DNA of 12,154 nucleotides from an uncultured Clostridia bacterium. Its GTDB lineage: Bacteria; Bacillota; Clostridia; Oscillospirales; Acutalibacteraceae. The stretch lies in NCBI GenBank assembly GCA_946006915.1, contig CAMFZK010000019.1, forward strand, positions 1 to 12,154, written 5' to 3'. The notes beneath the pieces were generated by a model. It was not told where the DNA came from. It did no database searches and saw nothing but the letters and a program-made list of their open reading frames with translations. A program made the translations under genes and the position numbers. Of the stretch, positions 1 through 5,606 are shown piece after piece; the stretch's first letter is position 1; each line of letters opens with the position of its first letter.

Positions 1-711
1 CATTTACGCAGTTTGGATTTGTCTTCCTTTACCTCCACCGCAAAAACATTCCTTTCTTCCTACTCCGGCAGGATTGTGGGTGATGCGTTTAACATAACAA
101 GTTCGGTTTTCAGCGGTGTTTTTGACCTTGTTTTCAGTTTTGTTATTTCGGCTTATGTTTTAGCACAAAAGGAAAAAATACTTGGGTTTACCAAAAGGGT
201 TATTGATACATTTATTCCGCAAAAAGGTGCAAAAATCATTCACCGTGTTTCACACCAAGCGAGTGAATCTTTTTCAAAATTCATCGGCGGGCAACTTACC
301 GAATCGGTTATTTTGGGCACGCTTTGTTATATCGGAATGTTGATTTTCCGTTTCCCAAACGCCCCTATTATTTCGGTTTTAATTTGTGTAACGTCATTAG
401 TTCCCATTGTGGGTGCGCTTGTGGGTGTTGCTATAGGTGCATTGTTAATACTGATAACAAGCCCGATAAAAGCACTTTTGTTTGTGGTTTTCATTATTGT
501 TTTGCAACAAATAGAAGGCAACCTTATTTACCCCCGTGTTGTAGGTAAAGCGGTCGGTCTTCCGGGTGTTATTGTTATAAGCGCCGTTTTGGTGGGCGGT
601 AATATCGGCGGAATTTTGGGTGCCTTGATTGCCGTTCCGGTATCCGCAATGTGTTATGCCCTGTTAAAAGAAGCAATACAAAAATGCAACCAAAATAAGA
701 TTAAGAATTAA
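1..711 (+). CDS. AI-2E/PerM-family membrane permease, 3' part
   Basis: The frame is open from the first base, so the gene begins upstream of the window; a TTG at 13 is not a credible start. About 236 residues remain. They hold a soluble amphipathic stretch (roughly residues 55-95) between long hydrophobic segments, then four or five membrane helices. Near the C-terminus is the motif QIEGNLIYPRVVGKAVGLPG, the hallmark of the AI-2E transporter / PerM / YtvI family (PF01594). Members are polytopic inner-membrane proteins of about 350-400 residues, variously assigned to autoinducer-2 export, Na+/H+ antiport or sporulation (YtvI), so the substrate here is not known. The protein ends in a short basic tail (QKCNQNKIKN). 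A hairpin terminator follows within 5 bases. Family assignment is firm; the specific role is not inferable. Confidence 0.88.
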   Translation, partial: HLRSLDLSSFTSTAKTFLSSYSGRIVGDAFNITSSVFSGVFDLVFSFVISAYVLAQKEKILGFTKRVIDTFIPQKGAKIIHRVSHQASESFSKFIGGQLTESVILGTLCYIGMLIFRFPNAPIISVLICVTSLVPIVGALVGVAIGALLILITSPIKALLFVVFIIVLQQIEGNLIYPRVVGKAVGLPGVIVISAVLVGGNIGGILGALIAVPVSAMCYALLKEAIQKCNQNKIKN

Positions 712-713
712 AA

Positions 714-751
714 AACATAAGGCAGAAAACAACCTCTGCCTTATGTTTTTT
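714..751. terminator. Bidirectional intrinsic terminator between convergent genes
   Basis: A 13-bp perfect inverted repeat (714-726 with 735-747; arms AACATAAGGCAGA / TCTGCCTTATGTT) encloses an 8-base loop. T-rich sequence follows on the plus strand (746-751), and an A-run at 711-715 gives a U-tail on the minus strand. It can therefore end both the permease transcript and the convergent phosphodiesterase operon. Confidence 0.85.
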
Positions 752-760
752 ATTTATCGG

Positions 761-1306
761 TTATACTTTAAACTTATTATAAACTTCATTTGTTTCTATA
801 TTTTTCCACAAAAATTCTCCGTTTTCAAGTGTCATAAAACTATGCGGAGAATTTTCTTTAGGAATAGAAACCGAACCGCAGTTCATATAAATAAAACTGC
901 CGTTATCTTCACATTTAGGCACGTGGGTGTGACCGTTAATTAAAATATCACCTTTACAAAGCGGGGGCAGGTTCTGCGGGCCCCATTTGTGTCCGTGTGT
1001 CATATACATAATTTTATCCGAAACGGGTAAAACCGCATAATCGGCCAAAACCGGAAATTCCAAAACCATTTGGTCAACCTCTGCCTCACAGTTACCCCTT
1101 ACGCACAAAATTTTATCCCTTAAAGGGTTTAACATTTCTATTACCTTTTTAGGGGCGTAATCTTTCGGTAAATCGTTGCGAGGACCGTGGTAAAGAATAT
1201 CCCCAAGTAAAATCAGTCTGTCCGCTTTCTCGGTTTCAAACGCCTTTAAAAGCAATTCGCAATAGTACGCCGAACCGTGAATATCCGAAGCGATTAAAAA
1301 CTTCAT
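761..1306 (-). CDS. yfcE: YfcE-type metallophosphoesterase (phosphodiesterase)
   Basis: A 181-residue cytoplasmic protein, close in length to E. coli YfcE (about 184). The calcineurin-like dimetal motifs appear in order: D8-x-H10 (SDIHG), GD at 35-36, the YfcE-like HGPRN at 40-44, GN at 71-72 in RGNCEAEVDQM, THGH at 103-106 and GHTH at 125-128. The family hydrolyses phosphodiesters such as bis-pNPP with Mn2+; the physiological substrate is unknown. A strong AAGGAG lies 5 bases before the ATG. The upstream flavoprotein gene stops only 4 bases away, so the two are almost certainly co-transcribed. The gene ends at the shared terminator at 714-751. Agreement with E. coli YfcE runs well beyond the metal motifs (for example DQM after the asparagine motif and the GSVSIPK strand near residue 144), so the orthology call is fairly secure. 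Confidence 0.92.
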   Translation of the reverse strand: MKFLIASDIHGSAYYCELLLKAFETEKADRLILLGDILYHGPRNDLPKDYAPKKVIEMLNPLRDKILCVRGNCEAEVDQMVLEFPVLADYAVLPVSDKIMYMTHGHKWGPQNLPPLCKGDILINGHTHVPKCEDNGSFIYMNCGSVSIPKENSPHSFMTLENGEFLWKNIETNEVYNKFKV

Positions 1307-1310
1307 TTTT

Positions 1311-1808
1311 CTACTCCTTTATAAGCACTTTTTCAATGCTGCCGAAAATCATATTATGGTAATCCTTGTTTTCATACCATTTAAGCGGAGATTTGTCTGT
1401 GAAGTTCTCTTCTTTCAAACTGTCCGCATACTGCTTTTTGCAGATAATAACAAGGTTTGCTTCTTCAAAATATACCGTATTATCGGCAAAAACAGGGGTT
1501 AGTCCAGTTTCTTCTGTTTTGTTGCAATCCCTGCCGGATTTACTGCCGCAAACTTTGTGAATATCTTTATTGTCGCCGTAAAAACTAAATGCAAAATAAT
1601 CATTTTTATTAACAAACTGCATTGTATATCTTTGCGGTCTAATCATAGCAATAACGCTGTCCTTACCCCACATTTCGCCCATAAATCCCCAAGATGCAGT
1701 CATCATATTGTAACCGTCTTTATCACCTGCGGAAATAAGCATCCATTCGTTTGAGATTTTCTCAATTAAATTGTCCTTTATATCCTTTGCGGAAATTTCT
1801 TTAAACAT
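1311..1808 (-). CDS. Flavin reductase-like FMN-binding protein
   Basis: A 165-residue protein beginning MFKEISAKDIKDN. The segment at about residues 32-60 (YNMMTASWGFMGEMWGKDS, then IRPQRYT and FVNKNDYFAFSF) fits the flavin-reductase-like split-barrel family (flavoredoxin / FlaRed), which binds FMN and transfers electrons or reduces flavin. Four cysteines are present, including CGSKSGRDC (about 88-96), a spacing seen in many anaerobe members whose role is unclear. The start at 1808 was chosen over an in-frame TTG at 1829 because AGAGGTGG lies just upstream and the TTG falls inside the promoter -10 box, so it would not be transcribed. It is the first gene of an operon with the YfcE-like phosphodiesterase. 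The partner and substrate cannot be inferred. Confidence 0.85.
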   Translation of the reverse strand: MFKEISAKDIKDNLIEKISNEWMLISAGDKDGYNMMTASWGFMGEMWGKDSVIAMIRPQRYTMQFVNKNDYFAFSFYGDNKDIHKVCGSKSGRDCNKTEETGLTPVFADNTVYFEEANLVIICKKQYADSLKEENFTDKSPLKWYENKDYHNMIFGSIEKVLIKE

Positions 1809-1828
1809 AAAACCACCTCTTAAAAGCA

Positions 1829-1857
1829 ATTATACTTTAAAATATGCTTATTTTCAA
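1829..1857 (-). promoter_or_regulatory. Sigma-A-type promoter for the flavoprotein-yfcE operon
   Basis: On the minus strand, TTGAAA (1852-1857) lies 17 bases from a perfect TATAAT (1829-1834). Transcription should start near 1822, about 14 bases before the ATG at 1808. This fixes the flavoprotein start and implies a very short leader. Confidence 0.75.
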
Positions 1858-1865
1858 TGATTTAT

Positions 1866-1894
1866 TTGACTTTATATAAATACTGTGCTATTTT
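1866..1894 (+). promoter_or_regulatory. Divergent extended -10 promoter for the 1923 gene
   Basis: TTGACT (1866-1871), a 17-base spacer, then TATTTT (1889-1894) preceded by TGC, an extended -10 element. The start would be near 1901, leaving a leader of about 20 bases that contains AGGAGG (1911-1916). Its -35 lies only 8 bases from the -35 of the divergent promoter, so RNA polymerase binding at the two may interfere. Confidence 0.65.
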
Positions 1895-1922
1895 TATATT
1901 AGTAAACTTTAGGAGGGTTTAT

Positions 1923-3560
1923 ATGAATAAAATTTTTAAAGGAACGCTTAAATGGATAATATCCTTTGCGGTAATAGCGGTTTTATATTGGTTTATTTTA
2001 CCCCCTATCAATATAAAAAGCCGTGATTTTATAAGTTTTCTAACCTTTTCTTTGGTAATTTTTGTGGTTATAAACGCATTTTCGCAGTTTATTGAATTTT
2101 TAAAAAACCTTTCAAACAAAGATACCAAGGTTTTAGGACTTCCAAAACTCAACCTTAAGGCAATCGGAAAACCCGTTAAATTTGTTTTGATTTACGTTTT
2201 GGCGGTGGTTGTTTTAAGTTTGGTTGCCTCTTTTATAGGTGCAGAAGTTTTTAACGCCAAAAACTACAACCGCTTGATTGAAATGAGTGACGGCGATTTT
2301 ACAAAAGATATTTCCGAATTAAGCCAAGACCAAATTCCCGTAGTTGACAGGGACACCGCTTCCCGTTTAGGTCAGCGTAAATTGGGCGAAATGTCCGACC
2401 TTGTTTCACAGTTTGTAATTGAAGAAGACTACACCCAAATCAACTACAAGGGAAAACCGGTTAGGGTTACCCCGCTTGCATACGGCGATATTATTAAGTG
2501 GTTTAACAACAACAGCCAAGGTATTCCCGCTTATTTAACGGTGGATATGACCACACAGGAAACCACCCTTGTTCGGCTTAAAGACGGTATTAAATATGCT
2601 CCCAGCGAATATTTAATGCGTGACCTTAACCGTGCGCTCCGCTTTAAATACCCCACCAAAATTTTCGGTAACATATCGTTTGAGATTGATGACGACGGAA
2701 CGCCTTTCTGGGTTGCTTCCACCATAGGTTACAAGATTGGCTATTGGAGCGGTGAAGATATTAACGGTGCGGTACTTCTTAATGCCGTAACCGGCGAAAG
2801 CAAGTTTTATAAAGTGGACGAAATTCCCACCTGGGTTGACCAAATCTATGACTCAGATATGATTTTAACCCAACTTAACTACAACGGTAAATACCGTTCG
2901 GGCTTCTTTAACTCTATCTTCGGGCAACGCGGTGTTTTGCAGGCGACCGACGGTTATAACTACCTTGCAATAAATGACGACGTTTATTTATACACCGGTA
3001 TGACCTCTGTTACAAGCGATGAATCCAATGTCGGATTTGTGCTTACAAACTTACGTACAAAAGAGACAAAATTCTATTCAATCCCCGGTGCGGAAGAATA
3101 TTCGGCAATGTCCTCTGCCGAAGGTCAGGTGCAACACCTTAATTATAAATCAACCTTCCCGCTGCTTTTAAATGTTTCCAACCGTCCCACCTATTTTATG
3201 TCTTTAAAAGACGGTGCGGGACTTGTTAAGATGTACGCTTTTGTTGATGTTAATCAGTACCAGATTGTTGGTACTGGCAACTCGGTTGACAGCGCAAGAG
3301 AAGATTATATTTCCAAACTTAAAACCGAAAATGTACCCGATGCCCCGAAAGACGAAATAACCACCGTTAGCGGTGTTATTGAAAAAATAAATTCCGCCGT
3401 GGTGGACGGAAACACAATTTTCTTTGTTAAACTTGAAGAAAATCAAACAATCTATTCTCTGCCCATTACCCTTTCGGACGAATTGGTATTCGCCGATAAA
3501 GGTCAAACGGTAGAACTGCAATTAAACGGCAGCAAAGTTAAATCAGTAAAATTTAACTAA
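1923..3560 (+). CDS. Unrecognised membrane-anchored protein, large extracytoplasmic domain
   Basis: A 545-residue protein that I do not recognise. The ATG at 1923 is chosen over an in-frame ATG at 1857 because AGGAGG sits 6 bases upstream and the upstream codons overlap the promoter. Three predicted membrane helices lie at about residues 11-28, 36-57 and 87-107, with a basic loop between the second and third. A soluble domain of roughly 435 residues follows with no further helices. It is rich in Tyr, Asp and Asn and in short beta-type segments. A piece near residue 295 (GAVLLNAVTGESKFY, then IPTWVDQ) resembles PepSY-type repeats. The C-terminal 65 residues (from about 480) look like a small beta-barrel or OB-like domain. 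Both resemblances are weak and are inference. With an odd number of helices, the large domain probably faces outside if the N-terminus is inside. It is transcribed alone and ends at its own terminator. Confidence 0.85.
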   Translation: MNKIFKGTLKWIISFAVIAVLYWFILPPINIKSRDFISFLTFSLVIFVVINAFSQFIEFLKNLSNKDTKVLGLPKLNLKAIGKPVKFVLIYVLAVVVLSLVASFIGAEVFNAKNYNRLIEMSDGDFTKDISELSQDQIPVVDRDTASRLGQRKLGEMSDLVSQFVIEEDYTQINYKGKPVRVTPLAYGDIIKWFNNNSQGIPAYLTVDMTTQETTLVRLKDGIKYAPSEYLMRDLNRALRFKYPTKIFGNISFEIDDDGTPFWVASTIGYKIGYWSGEDINGAVLLNAVTGESKFYKVDEIPTWVDQIYDSDMILTQLNYNGKYRSGFFNSIFGQRGVLQATDGYNYLAINDDVYLYTGMTSVTSDESNVGFVLTNLRTKETKFYSIPGAEEYSAMSSAEGQVQHLNYKSTFPLLLNVSNRPTYFMSLKDGAGLVKMYAFVDVNQYQIVGTGNSVDSAREDYISKLKTENVPDAPKDEITTVSGVIEKINSAVVDGNTIFFVKLEENQTIYSLPITLSDELVFADKGQTVELQLNGSKVKSVKFN

Positions 3561-3569
3561 CAGTATTCT

Positions 3570-3600
3570 AAAACGGAACAACACACAGTTGTTCCGTTTT
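3570..3600 (+). terminator. Intrinsic terminator of the 1923-3560 gene
   Basis: A 13-bp perfect stem (3570-3582 with 3588-3600; AAAACGGAACAAC / GTTGTTCCGTTTT) with a 5-base loop starts 10 bases after the stop codon. The T-run is partly within the stem. The A-rich 5' arm could also serve the minus strand. Confidence 0.8.
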
Positions 3601-3608
3601 ATTGTGTA

Positions 3609-3651
3609 AAAAAGAAACAACCCCTCAAGTTCTTTGGGAACTTGAGGGGTT
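3609..3651 (-). terminator. Intrinsic terminator of the rpsB-tsf operon
   Basis: A 14-bp perfect stem (3638-3651 with 3619-3632; arms AACCCCTCAAGTTC / GAACTTGAGGGGTT) with a 5-base loop. On the minus strand it is followed by GTTTCTTTTTT. It begins 16 bases after the tsf stop codon. Confidence 0.88.
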
Positions 3652-3666
3652 AAAAAGTTTAATAAA

Positions 3667-4578
3667 TTATTTTGCCATTGCAGCAACTTCAGCAGCGAAA
3701 TCGTCAACACGTTTTTCAATTCCTTCGCCTTTTTCAAAACGAACGTATGAAGCAAGTTTAATTTCAGCGCCGAGTTCTTTTGCGGTGTTTTCAAGGTATT
3801 TACCAACGGTAACGTCGCCGTCCATAACGAACTGCTGTTCAACAAGGCAATTTTCCTTGTAGTATTTACCGATTTTACCTTCAACAATTTTACCGAGAAC
3901 TGCTTCGGGCTTTCCGGCCATTTTGGGGTCTTCCTTCATTTGAGCAATAAGGATTTCCTTTTCTTTTTCAATAACCGAAGCCGGAACAGATGCTCTGTCT
4001 AAATAAGCAGGGTTCATAGCGGCAATTTGCATTGCAATATTTTTACCTGCGGTAACTAAACCTTCGTTATCGCCTGCAAGTTCGGTATCAAAGTTTACAA
4101 GAACACCGATTTTACCGCCTGCGTGAACGTAAGATACAACCTTACCTTCAAAACGGGCAAAACGGCGAACCTTAATATTTTCACGGATAGCAAGGAACAA
4201 TTCCTGAACCTTTGCTTCAACCGTGCTTCCGCCTCTTTCGCAAGCGAGAAGAGCGTCAACATCGGCAGGGTTTTGTTCAGCAACAACCTGTGCGATTTCG
4301 GCAGCGAGTGCTTTAAATCCGTCACCGTTTGCAACAAAATCGGTTTCGCTGTTCATTTCAACAACTGCACCTACACCGTTTTCGGTATAAACTGCAACTG
4401 TACCTTCAGCAGCAATACGGTCTGCTTTCTTTGCTTGGGAAGCAAGACCTTTTTCACGTAAATAGTCAACTGCTGCATCCATATCACCGTCGGTTTCAAC
4501 GAGGGCTTTTTTACAGTCCATCATACCGCAACCGGTTTTTTCTCTTAATGCCTGTACATCTTTAGCAGTAAAAGCCAT
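3667..4578 (-). CDS. tsf: Elongation factor Ts
   Basis: A 303-residue guanine-nucleotide exchange factor for EF-Tu. The N-terminal UBA-like domain (residues 1-50) has the family signature LREKTGCGMMDCKKAL, and the TDFV motif is at 79-82. Asp80 and Phe81 match the residues that E. coli EF-Ts inserts near the EF-Tu Mg2+ site. Two core subdomains and a normal C-terminal region follow; the length is typical for bacteria. GGAGG lies 9 bases before the ATG. The gene starts 24 bases after the rpsB stop codon with no promoter or terminator between them, so it is the second gene of the conserved rpsB-tsf operon. Confidence 0.98.
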   Translation of the reverse strand: MAFTAKDVQALREKTGCGMMDCKKALVETDGDMDAAVDYLREKGLASQAKKADRIAAEGTVAVYTENGVGAVVEMNSETDFVANGDGFKALAAEIAQVVAEQNPADVDALLACERGGSTVEAKVQELFLAIRENIKVRRFARFEGKVVSYVHAGGKIGVLVNFDTELAGDNEGLVTAGKNIAMQIAAMNPAYLDRASVPASVIEKEKEILIAQMKEDPKMAGKPEAVLGKIVEGKIGKYYKENCLVEQQFVMDGDVTVGKYLENTAKELGAEIKLASYVRFEKGEGIEKRVDDFAAEVAAMAK

Positions 4579-4602
4579 TTTATTTACCTCCGAATATTAA
4601 AA

Positions 4603-5355
4603 TTATTCAGCGTCAGCAGTTTCTTCTGCGGTTTCTGCTTCTTCTGTATCTTGTGCTGCAGTACCCATTTCAGAACCCTGTCTGCCTTCGATAACGGCGG
4701 CAGCGATGGTTTCCGAAATCAATTTAACGGCACGGATAGCGTCGTCATTGCCGGGGATAACAGCGTCAATTTCGTCAGGGTCACAGTTGGTGTCAACAAT
4801 AGCAATAATCGGAAGACCGAGTTTCTTTGCTTCTGCAACTGCAATTCTTTCTTTTCTGGGGTCAACAATGAAAAGAGCCGAGGGGATTTTCTTCATATCT
4901 TGAATACCGCCGAGGAACTTTTCAAGTTTTTCGATTTCAAGGTTAAGTTTGATAACTTCTTTTTTGGGAAGAAGTTCAAAAGTACCGTCATCACGCATTG
5001 CACGGAGTTGGTTAAGACGTGCAATTCTGGTGCGGATGGTGGTAAAGTTGGTAAGCATACCGCCAAGCCAACGTGCGTTTACATAAGGCATACCGCAATG
5101 TTCTGCTTCTTCTTTAACAGAATCCTGTGCCTGTTTTTTGGTACCTACGAAAAGAATATCGCCGCCTTCAGCCGCAATGTCACGAACGAACATATATGCT
5201 TCGTTGAGTTTCTTAACGGTTTTTTGAAGGTCGATAATGTAAATACCGTTTCTTTCTGTGAAAATGTACTCAGCCATTTTCGGGTTCCAGCGTCTTGTTT
5301 GATGTCCGAAATGAACACCGGCTTCAAGCAACTGTTTCATTGATACTACTGCCAT
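4603..5355 (-). CDS. rpsB: 30S ribosomal protein S2
   Basis: A 250-residue S2 (uS2) protein, part of the small-subunit head-body junction. It opens MAVVSMKQLLEAGVHFGHQ and shows the family blocks RRWNPKM, IIDLQKT, FVGTKKQA, RWLGGMLTNF and FIVDPRKE. Its acidic C-terminal tail (about residues 230-250, rich in Glu, Ala and Thr) is variable in the family. AGGAGG lies 9 bases before the ATG. It is the first gene of the operon with tsf, transcribed from a near-consensus promoter at 5486-5514 through a leader of about 125 bases. In E. coli, S2 represses its own operon through the leader, and the long leader here would allow similar control; that is inference. Confidence 0.98.
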   Translation of the reverse strand: MAVVSMKQLLEAGVHFGHQTRRWNPKMAEYIFTERNGIYIIDLQKTVKKLNEAYMFVRDIAAEGGDILFVGTKKQAQDSVKEEAEHCGMPYVNARWLGGMLTNFTTIRTRIARLNQLRAMRDDGTFELLPKKEVIKLNLEIEKLEKFLGGIQDMKKIPSALFIVDPRKERIAVAEAKKLGLPIIAIVDTNCDPDEIDAVIPGNDDAIRAVKLISETIAAAVIEGRQGSEMGTAAQDTEEAETAEETADAE

Positions 5356-5357
5356 TT

Positions 5358-5383
5358 GTTTTTCCTCCTAAGGTTTTTCCTCC
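5358..5383 (-). promoter_or_regulatory. Tandem duplicated Shine-Dalgarno block before rpsB
   Basis: On the minus strand the 11-base sequence GGAGGAAAAAC occurs twice with a 15-base period (5373-5383 and 5358-5368). The downstream copy, as AGGAGG, is correctly spaced for the rpsB ATG at 5355. The upstream copy begins inside ATGGAGG, which opens a five-codon frame, MEEKP then TAG (5385 to 5368). Its stop overlaps the functional AGGAGG. The repeat is plainly visible; any role is unknown. Confidence 0.6.
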
Positions 5384-5480
5384 ATCCCGACCAAAGCTTA
5401 CGGAAACCGAATCGTAGTAAAAACGGCACCTGCCCGTGCAGCCGGAATGTGTGTTATATTTTTGCCACTCTACGGTAGCC
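5384..5480 (-). promoter_or_regulatory. Structured rpsB 5' leader, candidate S2 autoregulatory element
   Basis: The region between the predicted start near 5479 and the ribosome binding sites is GC-richer than its flanks and can fold. The RNA CGUAG (5470-5474) pairs with CUACG (5413-5417). Further in, A5 (5459-5463) pairs with U5 (5419-5423). An apical hairpin lies at 5424-5445, using CGGCUGC with GCAG and CCG around an ACGG loop. A small CGG/CCG hairpin is possible downstream (about 5400-5409). No U-tailed terminator is visible, so translational control is likelier than attenuation. Leader-mediated S2 feedback is known in other bacteria; that it happens here is inference. Confidence 0.45.
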
Positions 5481-5485
5481 GAAAA

Positions 5486-5514
5486 ATTATACCACAACTT
5501 ATATAAAAAATCAA
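5486..5514 (-). promoter_or_regulatory. Promoter of the rpsB-tsf operon
   Basis: On the minus strand, TTGATT (5509-5514), a 17-base spacer and a perfect TATAAT (5486-5491) preceded by TGG (extended -10). This is a strong sigma-A-type promoter, as expected for ribosomal protein genes. The predicted start is near 5479. Confidence 0.85.
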
Positions 5515-5537
5515 GTACTTTTTTGCACTTTTTTTAA

Positions 5538-5566
5538 TTGACATTAAGGGGCAAAATAGTTATAAT
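5538..5566 (+). promoter_or_regulatory. Perfect-consensus promoter of the IMP dehydrogenase gene
   Basis: TTGACA (5538-5543), exactly 17 bases, then TATAAT (5561-5566): both hexamers match consensus fully. A second TATAAT (5570-5575) preceded by TGA follows and may act as an overlapping extended -10. The leader is only about 30 bases, with no room for a purine riboswitch. Confidence 0.85.
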
Positions 5567-5606
5567 TGATATAATAATTTGAATTTGAAAAAAGGAGAAG
5601 TTTAAA

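Noticed and set aside
1809..1829. TTG-initiated extension of the flavoprotein gene
   Set aside because: The TTG overlaps the -10 box of the gene's own promoter and lies upstream of the predicted transcription start, while AGAGGTGG precedes the internal ATG at 1808.
1857..1922. ATG at 1857 as start of the large membrane protein
   Set aside because: It overlaps the promoter and lacks a ribosome binding site; the ATG at 1923 has AGGAGG at the right distance.
4651..5343. Long plus-strand open frame (230 codons) antisense to rpsB
   Set aside because: It lies wholly inside rpsB, encodes a low-complexity peptide rich in Phe, Cys and Asn, and has no ribosome binding site. The lack of stops follows from rpsB codon bias.
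5567..5606. Purine or guanidine riboswitch before the IMP dehydrogenase gene
   Set aside because: The leader after the perfect promoter is only about 30 bases, with no hairpins.
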